Assembly: GCF_036194065.1 (NCBI RefSeq)
Contig: NZ_CP108095.1
Coordinates: 1,240,001 to 1,304,000, forward strand
Source of the DNA: Streptomyces sp. NBC_00239
GTDB taxonomy: Bacteria > Actinomycetota > Actinomycetes > Streptomycetales > Streptomycetaceae
DNA length: 64,000 nt
Reading direction: 5' to 3'
The position numbers and the translations under genes were made by a program. The notes below the pieces were generated by a model. That model saw only the letters and a list, made by a program, of their open reading frames with translations, had not been told where the DNA came from and did not search any database. Positions within the stretch are counted from its first letter, which is position 1. Each line of letters opens with the position of its first letter. Below are positions 8,451-16,885 of the stretch, in pieces.

Positions 8451-9287
8451 TCAGCGGCCCTCGAAGCGGGGCGGGCGGCGGGCCGCCTTGGCCCGGTAGC
8501 CCTCGCCGCAGTCCTCGGAGGCCAGCGTCAACGCGGCGTTCATGGCGGTCCGTTCGAGTGCGGACGCGAGCTGGGCGTCGGCGAAGGCGTCCACCGAGCG
8601 CTTGATGCCCTGCACGGCGAGCGGCGCGTTCCGGGCCGTCTCGACGGCCACCGCCCGCGCGGTGGCGTCCAGTTCGGCGGCGGGGACCAGCAGCTGCACC
8701 AGGTTCAGGCGGTGCGCGGCGGCCGCGTCGATGCGGCGTCCGGTGAGCGCGAGCAGCTTCGCCCAACCCGCGCCCGCCTCCCGGGCGATCCGCAGGTCGC
8801 CGCCCGCATCCACGGCCACTCCCAACTGGGCTTCGGGCAGGGCGAACACGGCGTCTTCGGCGGCCACCCGGATGTCGGCCATGAGCGCCAGCTCGAAGCC
8901 GAAACCGAGGCAGTACCCCTGGACGGCCGCGACCACCGGCTGCGGCAGCCGGGCGAGGACGGCGAACCGCTCGTGGACCCAGCGGATGCCCTCGTAGTAG
9001 TTCCGGGTGCGGGCCGCGGGCGAGTCCCCGGTGATCGCGCCGCCGGGCGCGGTCACGTCGATGCCGGCACAGAACGCCCGCCCCTCGGCGCGCAGCAGGA
9101 CCGCCCGTACCGCCGGGTCGAAGCGGATGCGGTCCGCCAGCAGGCCGAGCTGCCGGGTCGACTCCCAGCTCCAGCCGTTGAGCTTGTCGGGGCGGCAGAG
9201 GGTGAGGACCGCGATGCCGCCCTCCTCGACGTCGAGGCGGATCCGCTCCTCACCCTCGGCGATCTCCGTGCCGATCGTGTCGATCAC
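8451..9287 (-). CDS. Enoyl-CoA hydratase/isomerase, possibly dienoyl-CoA isomerase
   Basis: Crotonase-fold protein of 278 residues from a GTG start at 9287 (GGGGGG upstream). The oxyanion-hole pattern AFCAGID is at 71-77, and AVQGYCLGFGFELALMADI holds Glu132. In FALPEAQLGVAVDAGG the two acids Glu152 and Asp160 are eight residues apart, the spacing of the catalytic pair of delta3,5-delta2,4-dienoyl-CoA isomerase. A classical hydratase would have Glu132 and Glu152 without the aspartate. So the enzyme may isomerise dienoyl-CoAs, complementing the neighbouring dienoyl-CoA-reductase-like SDR; plain hydratase activity is the alternative. Confidence 0.88.
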   Translation of the reverse strand: MIDTIGTEIAEGEERIRLDVEEGGIAVLTLCRPDKLNGWSWESTRQLGLLADRIRFDPAVRAVLLRAEGRAFCAGIDVTAPGGAITGDSPAARTRNYYEGIRWVHERFAVLARLPQPVVAAVQGYCLGFGFELALMADIRVAAEDAVFALPEAQLGVAVDAGGDLRIAREAGAGWAKLLALTGRRIDAAAAHRLNLVQLLVPAAELDATARAVAVETARNAPLAVQGIKRSVDAFADAQLASALERTAMNAALTLASEDCGEGYRAKAARRPPRFEGR

Positions 9288-9333
9288 CGCACACCCCCCA
9301 TTTCTGATGGAGCGTCAGAATAGAGGGGCCGGC

Positions 9334-10077
9334 TCAGCGGGGGAAGAGCTCGAAGGGGACCGCGGGCCGGCCGCCGAACCGGGCCGCGGTCCGCTCCACG
9401 TTGCCGGTCAGGAAGGTGCGGCAGTACTCCTCCGGATCCTGGTCGGTGAGCACCTCGATGTACGCCCGGTGCGCCAGCAGGGACTGCACCGCGCGGTCCA
9501 GGCCGCCGGCGGTGACCTCGGAAGCGTGCGTCGGTGTGGGCGAGTTGGCGATGGCGACCCAGCGCACGCCGTTCCAGGGCTCCAGGCCCCGCTCCGTCAG
9601 CTCGGGGAAGATCCAGCGGTTGCCCGCGTCGCCTGCGGCGTCGAGGGTGGCCCGGCCCACGGCCCGGTGGTCGGGGGTGTTCCAGCCGCCGCCGGGGCCG
9701 GGCCCCCAGGTGTCACGGTGGTTGAGGGTGACGACCAGCTCGGGGCGGTGCCGGCGGATCGCGGCGGCGATGTCGCGGCGCAGGTCCAGCCCGTACTCGA
9801 TGACACCGTCCCGGTGGTCGAGGAATTCGACGGTGCCGACGCCGGCCACGGCCGCGCTCGCCCGCTGCTCCTCCTCGCGCAGCGGGGCGCAGGCGTCGGG
9901 GTCGATCGTGTCGATGCCGGCCTCGCCGCGGGTGGCCAGGACGTAGACGACCTCGCGGCCGGCGTCGGTCCAGTCGGCGATGGCCGCGGCGCAGCCGTAT
10001 TCGAGGTCGTCGGGGTGGGCGACGACGGCGAGGGCTCGCTGCCAGTCGGCGGGCATGGGTTCCAGCTGGTCGGTCAT
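9334..10077 (-). CDS. PIG-L family deacetylase (LmbE-like)
   Basis: 247 residues. The zinc-binding AHPDDLE motif is near residue 22, and the second metal motif (NTPDHRAVGRAT, with H-x-x-x) follows at about 138. Family members remove N-acetyl groups from GlcNAc conjugates (mycothiol, bacillithiol, lincomycin and teicoplanin pathways). The start is ATG 10077; the GTG at 10086 is less likely. No ribosome site is visible, and a TATTGT -10-like box ends only 7 nt upstream, so the mRNA may be leaderless. It is divergent from the MBL-hydrolase gene. Its substrate is unknown; mycothiol MshB/Mca are the closest well-known relatives. Confidence 0.88.
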   Translation of the reverse strand: MTDQLEPMPADWQRALAVVAHPDDLEYGCAAAIADWTDAGREVVYVLATRGEAGIDTIDPDACAPLREEEQRASAAVAGVGTVEFLDHRDGVIEYGLDLRRDIAAAIRRHRPELVVTLNHRDTWGPGPGGGWNTPDHRAVGRATLDAAGDAGNRWIFPELTERGLEPWNGVRWVAIANSPTPTHASEVTAGGLDRAVQSLLAHRAYIEVLTDQDPEEYCRTFLTGNVERTAARFGGRPAVPFELFPR

Positions 10078-10138
10078 GATCGGCACAATAGGCGAAGGAG
10101 CCGGCCGCGGCGCCGAACCGCCCTTGCCTGGAGGTCAC

Positions 10139-10942
10139 ATGGTGTCGCAGTCACCCGGAGCCGGCGCGCTCCCCGAGGTCATCGCCCTGCTGGACGCGTC
10201 CGGGACCTTCCCGGAGCCGGCCCGGGAGGCGTTTCCCGGTGCGTCGGAGGCGGACTGGGCGGCTGCCGCGCGCGCGGACCCGGGGGCTTTCGGTCCGGAC
10301 GGGGCCTGGCGGCTGGACTTCCGGTGCTTCGCGGTGCGCCGGCCCGGTGGCGGGGTGACGCTGGTGGACGCGGGCGTCGGCGGGCCGGACAGCGCCGCCG
10401 CGAGCTGGGCCCCGGTGCCGGGCCGGCTCCCGCAGGCCCTGGCGGAGGCCGGCATCGCGGTGGCCGACATCGACTCGGTGGTGCTGACGCACCTGCACAG
10501 CGACCACGTCGGCTGGGCGGTCGGCCCGGACGGCAGCCCGTTCTTCCCGGACGCGTCGTACGTGGTCCAGCGGGCGGAGACGGCCGCGCTCGCCCCCGGC
10601 TCATCGGCCCTGACCCGGGTGGTGGCGCCGCTGCGCCGGGCCGGCGTGCTCCACGAGGTGGCGGGCGAGTTCCGGCTGGACCGTACGGTGGCCCTGCTGC
10701 CGACGCCCGGGCACACGCCCGGTCACCAGTCGGTGCTCGTCATGCACGGGGCGCGCGAGACCGTGGTCACCGGCGACGTGCTGGTGCACGCGGTGCAGTG
10801 GGTGAACCCGGCGGTCGGCTACGTGTACGAGGACGACCCCGAGCTGGCGCGCCGGACCCGGGAGACCCTCCTGGCGCGGGCCGCGGCCCGCCGCACCGTC
10901 CTGGCCACGGCCCACCTGACCCGCGCCTTCGTGGCCCCGTAG
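10139..10942 (+). CDS. Metallo-beta-lactamase fold hydrolase
   Basis: 267 residues from ATG 10139 directly behind GGAGGTCAC. The metal motif THLHSDHVG is at about residue 118, PTPGHTPGH at about 192 and VTGDVLVH at about 215, a full set of MBL ligands. The order and spacing fit lactonase-like MBL proteins (AHL lactonase, ArsR-associated hydrolases) rather than true beta-lactamases. No signal peptide, so cytoplasmic. It is divergent from the PIG-L deacetylase gene with 61 bp between; the substrate is unknown. Confidence 0.9.
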   Translation: MVSQSPGAGALPEVIALLDASGTFPEPAREAFPGASEADWAAAARADPGAFGPDGAWRLDFRCFAVRRPGGGVTLVDAGVGGPDSAAASWAPVPGRLPQALAEAGIAVADIDSVVLTHLHSDHVGWAVGPDGSPFFPDASYVVQRAETAALAPGSSALTRVVAPLRRAGVLHEVAGEFRLDRTVALLPTPGHTPGHQSVLVMHGARETVVTGDVLVHAVQWVNPAVGYVYEDDPELARRTRETLLARAAARRTVLATAHLTRAFVAP

Positions 10943-10952
10943 CGCCGAGCGG

Positions 10953-10994
10953 CCGGGCCCGGGGCGCGTCCCGCGGTGGGAGGCCCCGGGCCGG
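10953..10994. terminator. Bidirectional hairpin between convergent genes
   Basis: 10953-10965 pairs with 10983-10994 as a GC-rich 12-bp stem with one bulged base and a 17-nt loop. It lies exactly between the stop of the MBL hydrolase gene (10942) and the stop of the convergent peptidase gene (11002). No T-run on either side. Confidence 0.5.
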
Positions 10995-11001
10995 CAACGC
11001 G

Positions 11002-12306
11002 TCACACCTCGTCGCGGACCAGGGACAGCAGGCGGTCCAGGACGCGGGGGCCGCCCGCGCGGACACCGTCGTGCTCGAATTCGTCGGTGACCCAGGTCCG
11101 CAGGCCGCGGATGGCCCGTGCGGTCTCCAGGGAGTGCGCGGTGTCCACGTACAGGTCGTCGTGGTAGACGGCGGCGGCCACCGGTACGTCGTTGGCGGCG
11201 AGCCGGTCGCGGTCGTACAGGGGCTGCCAGCCGGTGCGTTCGGCGAGCAGGTGGGCGGTCTCGCGGAGCGGGGCGAGCGCCGGGTCGGTGTCGAAATGCC
11301 AGGGGTGCACGGTCTCGCCGGTGAAGAGCAGCGGCTCGTCCCCGGCGAGGGTCCGGGCGGCGTCGAAGCGCGGGAACGCGGCGCGGACCCGTTCGGCGGC
11401 CCAGCCGGTGGGCTGCTCGGGGTCCTGCGCGTAGATGGCTTCGTGCAGGACGGCGTACAGGGGGTGCCCGGCGTACGAGAGGTGTCCTTGCACGGCTTCG
11501 AGGAAGGCGTCGGAGAGCTCGTGCCCGGCGGGGGTCCGTACGAAGGCGTCCTCCAGCAGGTAGTGCAGCTGGTGGCTGCCGTCGCCGGAGCCGAGGAGCG
11601 CGCCGAGGGACTGGAAGCCCTCGGTGGTGAGCCGGTGGCCGCCCGCGAGGGTCGCGGGCCGTTCGGCGAGGTGGGCGGCGATCCGGCGGGCCCGCTCGAC
11701 GTCCATCGGGTAGCGCCGGTAGTGAGCGAGGTTCTTGCGCTCCATGCGCGGGTACGCGGCCCGGTAGACCTCGTCGGCGGTGGCGCCGAGGGAGGGCAGG
11801 CCGCCGGTGATCAGGGCGGCCCGCAGGCCCTCGGGCGCGGTGGAGAGGTAGTGCGTGGTGCAGAAGCCGCCGAAGCTCTGGCCCAGTACGGTCCAGGGCG
11901 CGCCGCCGGTCAGTTCGGCCCGTACGGCCTCGCAGTCGCGGACGATCGAGTCGGCCCGGAAGTGCGCGAGGTAGGCGGCCTGCTCGGCGGGTCCGCCGCG
12001 CAGCGGCAGGGTCTGGCGGGTGGCGGGGGTCGAGTTCCCGGTGCCGCGCTGGTCGAGCAGGAGCACCCGGTAGTCCTGCACGGCCCGCCCCAGCCAGGCC
12101 TGCCCGCCGATGAAGCGGCGGGCGCCGCAGCCGGGGCCGCCTTCCAGGTAGACCAGCCAGGGCAGCCCGGCGGGATCCTTGCCCGCGGCCACCGCCTCCC
12201 GCGCGTAGAGCTCGATCTGCTCCCCGCCCGGTGCCCCGTGGTCGAGGGGGACGTGGAATCGGCGGTCGGTGAGAACCACGCCGGGCTGACGGTAACTGCT
12301 GGTCAC
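11002..12306 (-). CDS. Alpha/beta hydrolase, prolyl aminopeptidase-like (S33)
   Basis: 434 residues from GTG 12306, with AAGGAAG upstream. The sequence carries the S33 signatures: EGGPGCGA oxyanion segment, LLLDQRGTGNSTPA, and the nucleophile elbow GQSFGG with its serine near residue 147. The C-terminal part has the late Asp/His region (LFTGETVHPWHFDTD and VYHDDLYVDTAHS). No signal peptide, so a cytoplasmic N-terminal proline (or related) aminopeptidase is most likely. It stands alone on the minus strand; the 236-bp stretch upstream shows no other gene. Confidence 0.9.
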   Translation of the reverse strand: MTSSYRQPGVVLTDRRFHVPLDHGAPGGEQIELYAREAVAAGKDPAGLPWLVYLEGGPGCGARRFIGGQAWLGRAVQDYRVLLLDQRGTGNSTPATRQTLPLRGGPAEQAAYLAHFRADSIVRDCEAVRAELTGGAPWTVLGQSFGGFCTTHYLSTAPEGLRAALITGGLPSLGATADEVYRAAYPRMERKNLAHYRRYPMDVERARRIAAHLAERPATLAGGHRLTTEGFQSLGALLGSGDGSHQLHYLLEDAFVRTPAGHELSDAFLEAVQGHLSYAGHPLYAVLHEAIYAQDPEQPTGWAAERVRAAFPRFDAARTLAGDEPLLFTGETVHPWHFDTDPALAPLRETAHLLAERTGWQPLYDRDRLAANDVPVAAAVYHDDLYVDTAHSLETARAIRGLRTWVTDEFEHDGVRAGGPRVLDRLLSLVRDEV

Positions 12307-12542
12307 GAAGGCTTCCTTGAGGGGTGCGGTGTCCTCGCCCCGGGCCGGGGCGCGCGCCCGCCGCGCGGCGCTCCGCGACGGCGGCCTGACCACGGGGCCG
12401 GCCTGTCCGGCCGCTGCACGACAGCTGTGGCCCAGAGGGCGTGCGCGACACCGGAGCGGCCCGGGCCACGGAAACTCGGCCCTGGGCACGGCCCACCCTA
12501 AGCGGTCGCCGTGACGCGTGGCCGCCGGGCCCGGGCCCGGGG

Positions 12543-13400
12543 TCAGGGGCGCGGGGCGGCCGCCGGGCGGGACAGGTGGAGGGCGGTGTGGAACCAGCCG
12601 TCCGCCTCCTTGCCGCGCGGGTCCAGGCCGAGCGCGGCGACCGCCGCGACGGCGTGGCCGCGCTCCGCCTCGTCGGTGAACCGGCGCTGGCGGAAGGTGG
12701 GTTCGGCCGCGCTCCGGGTGACGAGCCCGTATCCGGCCAGGGCCCGCGCCACGTCCTCGTACGAGCCGGTGCGCAGGACGAACGACGCCACCCACACGGG
12801 ACTGCCGGCGGCGTCCAGGAGGGCGCGGAAGGTACGGCCGGACAGGAAGCTGACACCGCCGGTGACCGTGATCAGTCCGGTCTCCCGGACGGCCCGCAGC
12901 AGCTCCGGCGACGGCGGGGAGGTCTCCAGGTTTTCGGCGAAGCCCGCGTCGAGCAGGCCCACCGAGCGGGCGTACGCGAGGGCGTTGGCCGCCACGTCCA
13001 GACCGATCACGGGGACGGCGTCCGCGCGGCGCCGGGCGGTGTAGAACGCCCGGTCCCGGGCGGCCAGTTCCGCGGTGGACAGCGCGGCCGCGTCCGGGGA
13101 GGTGTAGTGCGCGTACAGCTCGTCGAGGGTGACGTCGTGGTTGAGCAGGGCCGCGTTGATGCCGTACGAGCAGCACAGGTCGAGCACCGGGCGGTCGTCG
13201 GGGAGGCCGGCCGCCCGGCGGGCGGCCACCAGGCTCCTGAAGACCGCCTGGGCGTGGTGCGGGGTCTGGTAGTCCCAGCGGCCGAGCGCGGTGAAGAACG
13301 CGCGCGGATCGGGCCGGTCGTAGATCTCGTCGAAAGCGGTCATCCCGCCCCCGCCGCGCGGGGCCTGCCGTACGTCGTGACCGTTCTGCTCGGCTGTCAT
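12543..13400 (-). CDS. Class I SAM-dependent methyltransferase-like protein
   Basis: 285 residues from ATG 13400, selected because GGGGAGCGG precedes it; the upstream extension to 13511 is basic and unlike a protein start. The core PVLDLCCSYGINAALLNH resembles a class I methyltransferase motif I (with C-S-Y-G in place of G-x-G-x-G). It is followed by VIGLDVAANALAYARSVGLLDAG, resembling motif II and the adenine pocket. The atypical glycine loop (DLCCSYG) leaves real SAM binding uncertain. No recognised substrate domain and no operon partner. An N-terminal segment of about 30 residues is disordered and Gly-rich. Confidence 0.7.
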   Translation of the reverse strand: MTAEQNGHDVRQAPRGGGGMTAFDEIYDRPDPRAFFTALGRWDYQTPHHAQAVFRSLVAARRAAGLPDDRPVLDLCCSYGINAALLNHDVTLDELYAHYTSPDAAALSTAELAARDRAFYTARRRADAVPVIGLDVAANALAYARSVGLLDAGFAENLETSPPSPELLRAVRETGLITVTGGVSFLSGRTFRALLDAAGSPVWVASFVLRTGSYEDVARALAGYGLVTRSAAEPTFRQRRFTDEAERGHAVAAVAALGLDPRGKEADGWFHTALHLSRPAAAPRP

Positions 13401-13597
13401 CCGGAGCCGCTCCCCTTTCGGCGCGGACGCCGTGTCCGCTCGGGCCAGCATCGGCCGCTCCCCCGGCCGCCGGGAACCACGCGCCGCCCGGTGCGGCCGG
13501 ATCCGCATCACCGCGGCCGGCGTCTGAGTAGCGGCGCGGGCCCGGGCTGAGTATCCGCTCCGATGGCCGGCGGCCGGGCGGCTGGTCGAATGGCGGC

Positions 13598-13942
13598 ATG
13601 CTTCCCGACGCCCCGCCCGGCCTCCGCGGCCCCCGCAGCCCCCGCGTCCGTCACGTGACCGTGGCCGGCACCGCCCTGGCGACCGCCCTGCTGCCGGTGG
13701 TGGTCGGCGTGCTGCTGGCCAGGACGATGGCCACGGATCCGATGGCGCCGGTGAACGCGCTGATCACCAGCGGCGGGCAGCGGGCCCGGGTGTCGCGCGC
13801 GGAGCTGCGCAGCTGCGGGCACCGCGCGCTGCGGCGGATTCCCCGTCCTCGCGGGTCCGCCCCCGGCGCCGGGGGCGACGGGGGCGGACGGCGGACGAGG
13901 TTGCGGGGGCGGGTGCCGGTGCCTACTGCGGGCCGAAGGTGA
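13598..13942 (+). CDS. Possible small membrane protein
   Basis: 114-codon frame from ATG 13598. A single hydrophobic helix (residues 19-43, VTVAGTALATALLPVVVGVLLA) follows a basic Arg/Pro leader, suggesting a one-span inner-membrane protein. Third-position GC is high up to about codon 80, which supports coding; the last 30 codons are Arg/Gly-rich and overlap the end of the convergent gene by 20 bp, so the true protein may differ. No ribosome site is obvious (GGCGGC). No family recognised. Confidence 0.38.
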   Translation: MLPDAPPGLRGPRSPRVRHVTVAGTALATALLPVVVGVLLARTMATDPMAPVNALITSGGQRARVSRAELRSCGHRALRRIPRPRGSAPGAGGDGGGRRTRLRGRVPVPTAGRR

Positions 13943-16658
13943 GGACCAGTTGCGGGGTGCCCTCCGCGGCGGTGGCCTCGGAGGACCACAGCCACAGGGC
14001 GTCGCTCCCGGCGCCGGTGAGCGCGAGGCCGTACGGGCTGCCCAGGGCTGCGGCGACGGTCGCCGTGTCGAGCGCGGTGGTGTGGACGGCGGAGCCGTCG
14101 GGGATCCCGGCGAAGCCGCCCAGCGCGGGGCCGCCGAGCGCGGGCCGGGTGGTGTAGGTGGTGCCCGTCTCGGTCCAGGCGCCGGTGACCGGCACCACGG
14201 AGACGGTGTCCGCGGTTCCGGCCCCGCTCATGGTGCTGGTCTTGACGCGGAGGGTGGCCGATTTCAGCACGGTCCCGGCCGGGGCGGCGGGGAGGCCGAA
14301 GCGCAGGTAGCTCTGGTAGGGCGAGCTGCCGCGGACGGCGAGCGAGCTGGAGGTCCCGTAGTTGGTGTCGGGGGCGCCCGCGTTGGCGTACGTGTCCTCG
14401 GCGGCGGTGACCGTCACGACGGAGTCGGCCGGGGCGGTGGCCAGGCTGTGGTGGTTCTGCACCTGGGCCTGGCTGAGCACGCTCGGGTAGACGGCCGTCT
14501 CGTCGAGCTGCCCGGCGAAGAAGGTGCTGGTGGGGCGGTTCGGCCAGTTGGCGAGGTTGTCGGAGCCGGCGTGCCAGTAGCCGGCGTAGTTCTGGTGGGT
14601 GGTGACGCCCAGGGTGCCCTTGTTCCGGCCGTCGACATAGAGGACCATGCCGGCCGGTCCCTGGGTCGCGACGACGTGGTGCCAGGTGTTGTCGTTGTAC
14701 GCCTCGCCCGCGGGGGTGGTGACGGTGCGGGTGGAGCCGGCGTACACGCCGAAGACGAGCCGGCCGTCGTTCGTCATGTAGAGGTGTTTGTCGTACTGGC
14801 TGCTGTTCCGGGTGGTGTTGTTGCCGAAACCGAGGAGCTTGCCGCCGCGGGTGGTGCCGGTCCTGAACCAGGTCTCCAGGCTGTAGGCCGCGCCGACCGT
14901 GGTCCGGCGGTCGCTGTGCACCTGGGTGTCGGTGCCGTTGAGGCCGATGGCGGTGCTCGGGCCGGTCACCGCTCCCGGCGACTGGCGCAGGGCCGGGGAG
15001 TAGACGTGCACCCCGCTGGTGTTCCCGGCGACCGAGGAGTCGGCCGCGTACGGCAGGACGGTGTCGTCGTAGCGCCAGTACAGCGTGGCGCCGTCGGCGC
15101 GCACCCGGTCCGGGTAGGCCTGGACGGTGGTGGGCACGGTCACCGTGGCGGTGGCGGACTGGGCGCTGGTGTTGCCCGCCGCGTCGGTGGCGGTGACCCG
15201 GTAGGTGTAGGTCTGGCCGGCCGTGACGGAGGTGTCGGTCCAGGAGGCCTGCGGGCGCCGGAAGAACAGCGAGTCGGCGGCGACGGTGGCGACCGGCGTG
15301 GCCGCGCCGTTGCGGTGGACCCGGTAGGTGAGGGTGCCGTCGTCGAGGTCCAGGCTGGTGCGCCAGCGGACCTGCACCTCGCCGGGCCGCACGCTCGCGG
15401 CGCTCGCGGTCGGTGTGCTCGGGGCGCCGGTGTCACCGGTGGAGGCGAAGCGGGTCAGGCCCTGCTGGCCGCGGCTGTTGACGGTGGTGAACTCGCCGCC
15501 GACCCACAGGTACCGCACACCGGCTTTGGATCCGACGGTCAGCACGCGCGGGCCGATGCCCTCGCCGATGCCGTCGTTGGTGTCGGGCGCCCAGCCGAGC
15601 TTGCCGGTGCCGCCGGTGGGCTGGGCCAGCAGGTGGTGGCGCTGCCCGTCGGGGAACTCGCCGACGCTGGAGCAGTCGTGCGCGTGGGAGGCGCTGTAGA
15701 GCACGCTGTCGTACGAGAGGACGGCCTGGGTGGCGCCCAGGCAGGTGTCGCGCCAGCGCTGGTTGAAGTCGGAGAGGTTCAGGGCGATCCGGCCGTCGAA
15801 GACGCCGCCGCCGGTGCCTTCGTTGGCGGTGTAGTAGCCGCCCGCGTCGGTCTCGATGTCCTTGACGACGGAGGCCGTCGGAATGTAGCCGCTCGGGTAG
15901 GCCTTGGTGAGGGCGCCGGTGGTGGCGTCGGCGACGGCCAGTGCGTGCGTGTTGGTCCCGTTGACGGTGAAGAAGTCGCCGCCGAGCAGGACGTTCCTCC
16001 CGTCGGGGGTGACCTCGACCGCGCGGCCGGGCTCGTCGGCGTTGGCGGTGAAGGGCCGCAGCGCCCCGTCGTCGGCGGCGACGGCTGCGAACCGCTGGCG
16101 GGGCTGTCCGGAGACGGTGAGGAAGTCGCCGCCCGCGTACACCGTGTCGGCGGTGACGGCGAGGGCGCGGACGGTCGCCGCGAAGGCCGGCCGGAACGTC
16201 GGCCTGGGCGCGCAGGTGGCCACGTCGATCGCGGCGACGCTGCTGACGGGCGTGCCGTTGACCGCGCCGAAGTAGCCGCCCGCGTACAGGGTCTTCTGGT
16301 CGGGCGAGAGGGCGAGGGCGCGGACGGTGGCGGTGCCGCCGGCCACGGTGAAGGAGAGCTTGCAGGAGGTCGGCGCGCCGGTGGCGGCGTCGAAGGCGAC
16401 GAAATTGACGGCCTGCTGCTCGGTGCCGCCGGCGCCGTCCGGCGGGCGGACCGCGGAGAAGGTGCCGCCGGCGAACACGGTGCCGCCGGTCTGCGCCAGC
16501 GCCCAGACGACCCCGTTGGTCTGCCAGGTCGGCAGCTCGTCGGCGGTGAACGCGACCGGCGGGGTGATCGCCGCGGCCTGCGGTGCGAGCAGGAAGCCGG
16601 TGCCGGCGGCGGTCAGAGACAGGGCGAGGGCAGCCGCCAGCCCTCTTGATCCACGCAT
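13923..16658 (-). CDS. Large secreted multidomain protein: propeller, FN3, LamG, DNRLRE
   Basis: 911 residues from ATG 16658 (GGGGGG upstream; the in-frame extension to 16787 is not signal-like). A Sec signal peptide spans 1-30. Residues about 35-430 form repeated beta blades of the delta-60/propeller kind (VFAGGTFSAV, LYAGGYFGAVNG, VYAGGDFLTVSG, VLLGGDFFTVNG). Then come a fibronectin type III domain (about 440-530), a concanavalin-like LamG domain (about 560-740; YSLETWFRTG, WHHVVATQG, LYVDGRNKG, GQLDETAVYP) and a C-terminal DNRLRE-type domain (AEDTYANAGAPDTNYGTSSSLAVR ... YLRF). The build is that of an exported carbohydrate- or surface-binding protein; no catalytic motif is seen. Confidence 0.88.
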   Translation of the reverse strand: MRGSRGLAAALALSLTAAGTGFLLAPQAAAITPPVAFTADELPTWQTNGVVWALAQTGGTVFAGGTFSAVRPPDGAGGTEQQAVNFVAFDAATGAPTSCKLSFTVAGGTATVRALALSPDQKTLYAGGYFGAVNGTPVSSVAAIDVATCAPRPTFRPAFAATVRALAVTADTVYAGGDFLTVSGQPRQRFAAVAADDGALRPFTANADEPGRAVEVTPDGRNVLLGGDFFTVNGTNTHALAVADATTGALTKAYPSGYIPTASVVKDIETDAGGYYTANEGTGGGVFDGRIALNLSDFNQRWRDTCLGATQAVLSYDSVLYSASHAHDCSSVGEFPDGQRHHLLAQPTGGTGKLGWAPDTNDGIGEGIGPRVLTVGSKAGVRYLWVGGEFTTVNSRGQQGLTRFASTGDTGAPSTPTASAASVRPGEVQVRWRTSLDLDDGTLTYRVHRNGAATPVATVAADSLFFRRPQASWTDTSVTAGQTYTYRVTATDAAGNTSAQSATATVTVPTTVQAYPDRVRADGATLYWRYDDTVLPYAADSSVAGNTSGVHVYSPALRQSPGAVTGPSTAIGLNGTDTQVHSDRRTTVGAAYSLETWFRTGTTRGGKLLGFGNNTTRNSSQYDKHLYMTNDGRLVFGVYAGSTRTVTTPAGEAYNDNTWHHVVATQGPAGMVLYVDGRNKGTLGVTTHQNYAGYWHAGSDNLANWPNRPTSTFFAGQLDETAVYPSVLSQAQVQNHHSLATAPADSVVTVTAAEDTYANAGAPDTNYGTSSSLAVRGSSPYQSYLRFGLPAAPAGTVLKSATLRVKTSTMSGAGTADTVSVVPVTGAWTETGTTYTTRPALGGPALGGFAGIPDGSAVHTTALDTATVAAALGSPYGLALTGAGSDALWLWSSEATAAEGTPQLVLTFGPQ

Positions 16659-16885
16659 GAGCCCCCCAGGGCCGAAGCCCGCTGAGAATGGCCACGATGG
16701 CCGGAATGGGACGGAACAGCCATGGTTACGGGCGCAGAATATGTTCGATCGGACACCGGCACGGGCCGTTTGGCGCACCGGATACACAATCGGATGTCAA
16801 TCCGATATGACTCCGAAGCGACACCGACACCGACACCGGCGCGGGCGCGGGCGCGGGCGCGACGCGCACGGGGTCCGGAGGGCGC

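Noticed and set aside
9007..12501. 1164-codon plus-strand open frame
   Set aside because: Antisense shadow of the crotonase, PIG-L and peptidase genes, whose minus-strand (or, for the MBL gene, other-frame) products are clearly recognisable; its translation is Gly/Arg/Val-rich with no domain.
12497..12511. Sequence CTAAGCGGTCGCC resembling the acyl-CoA operon operator
   Set aside because: Only the left arm matches; the inverted arm is missing and no gene start is placed suitably.
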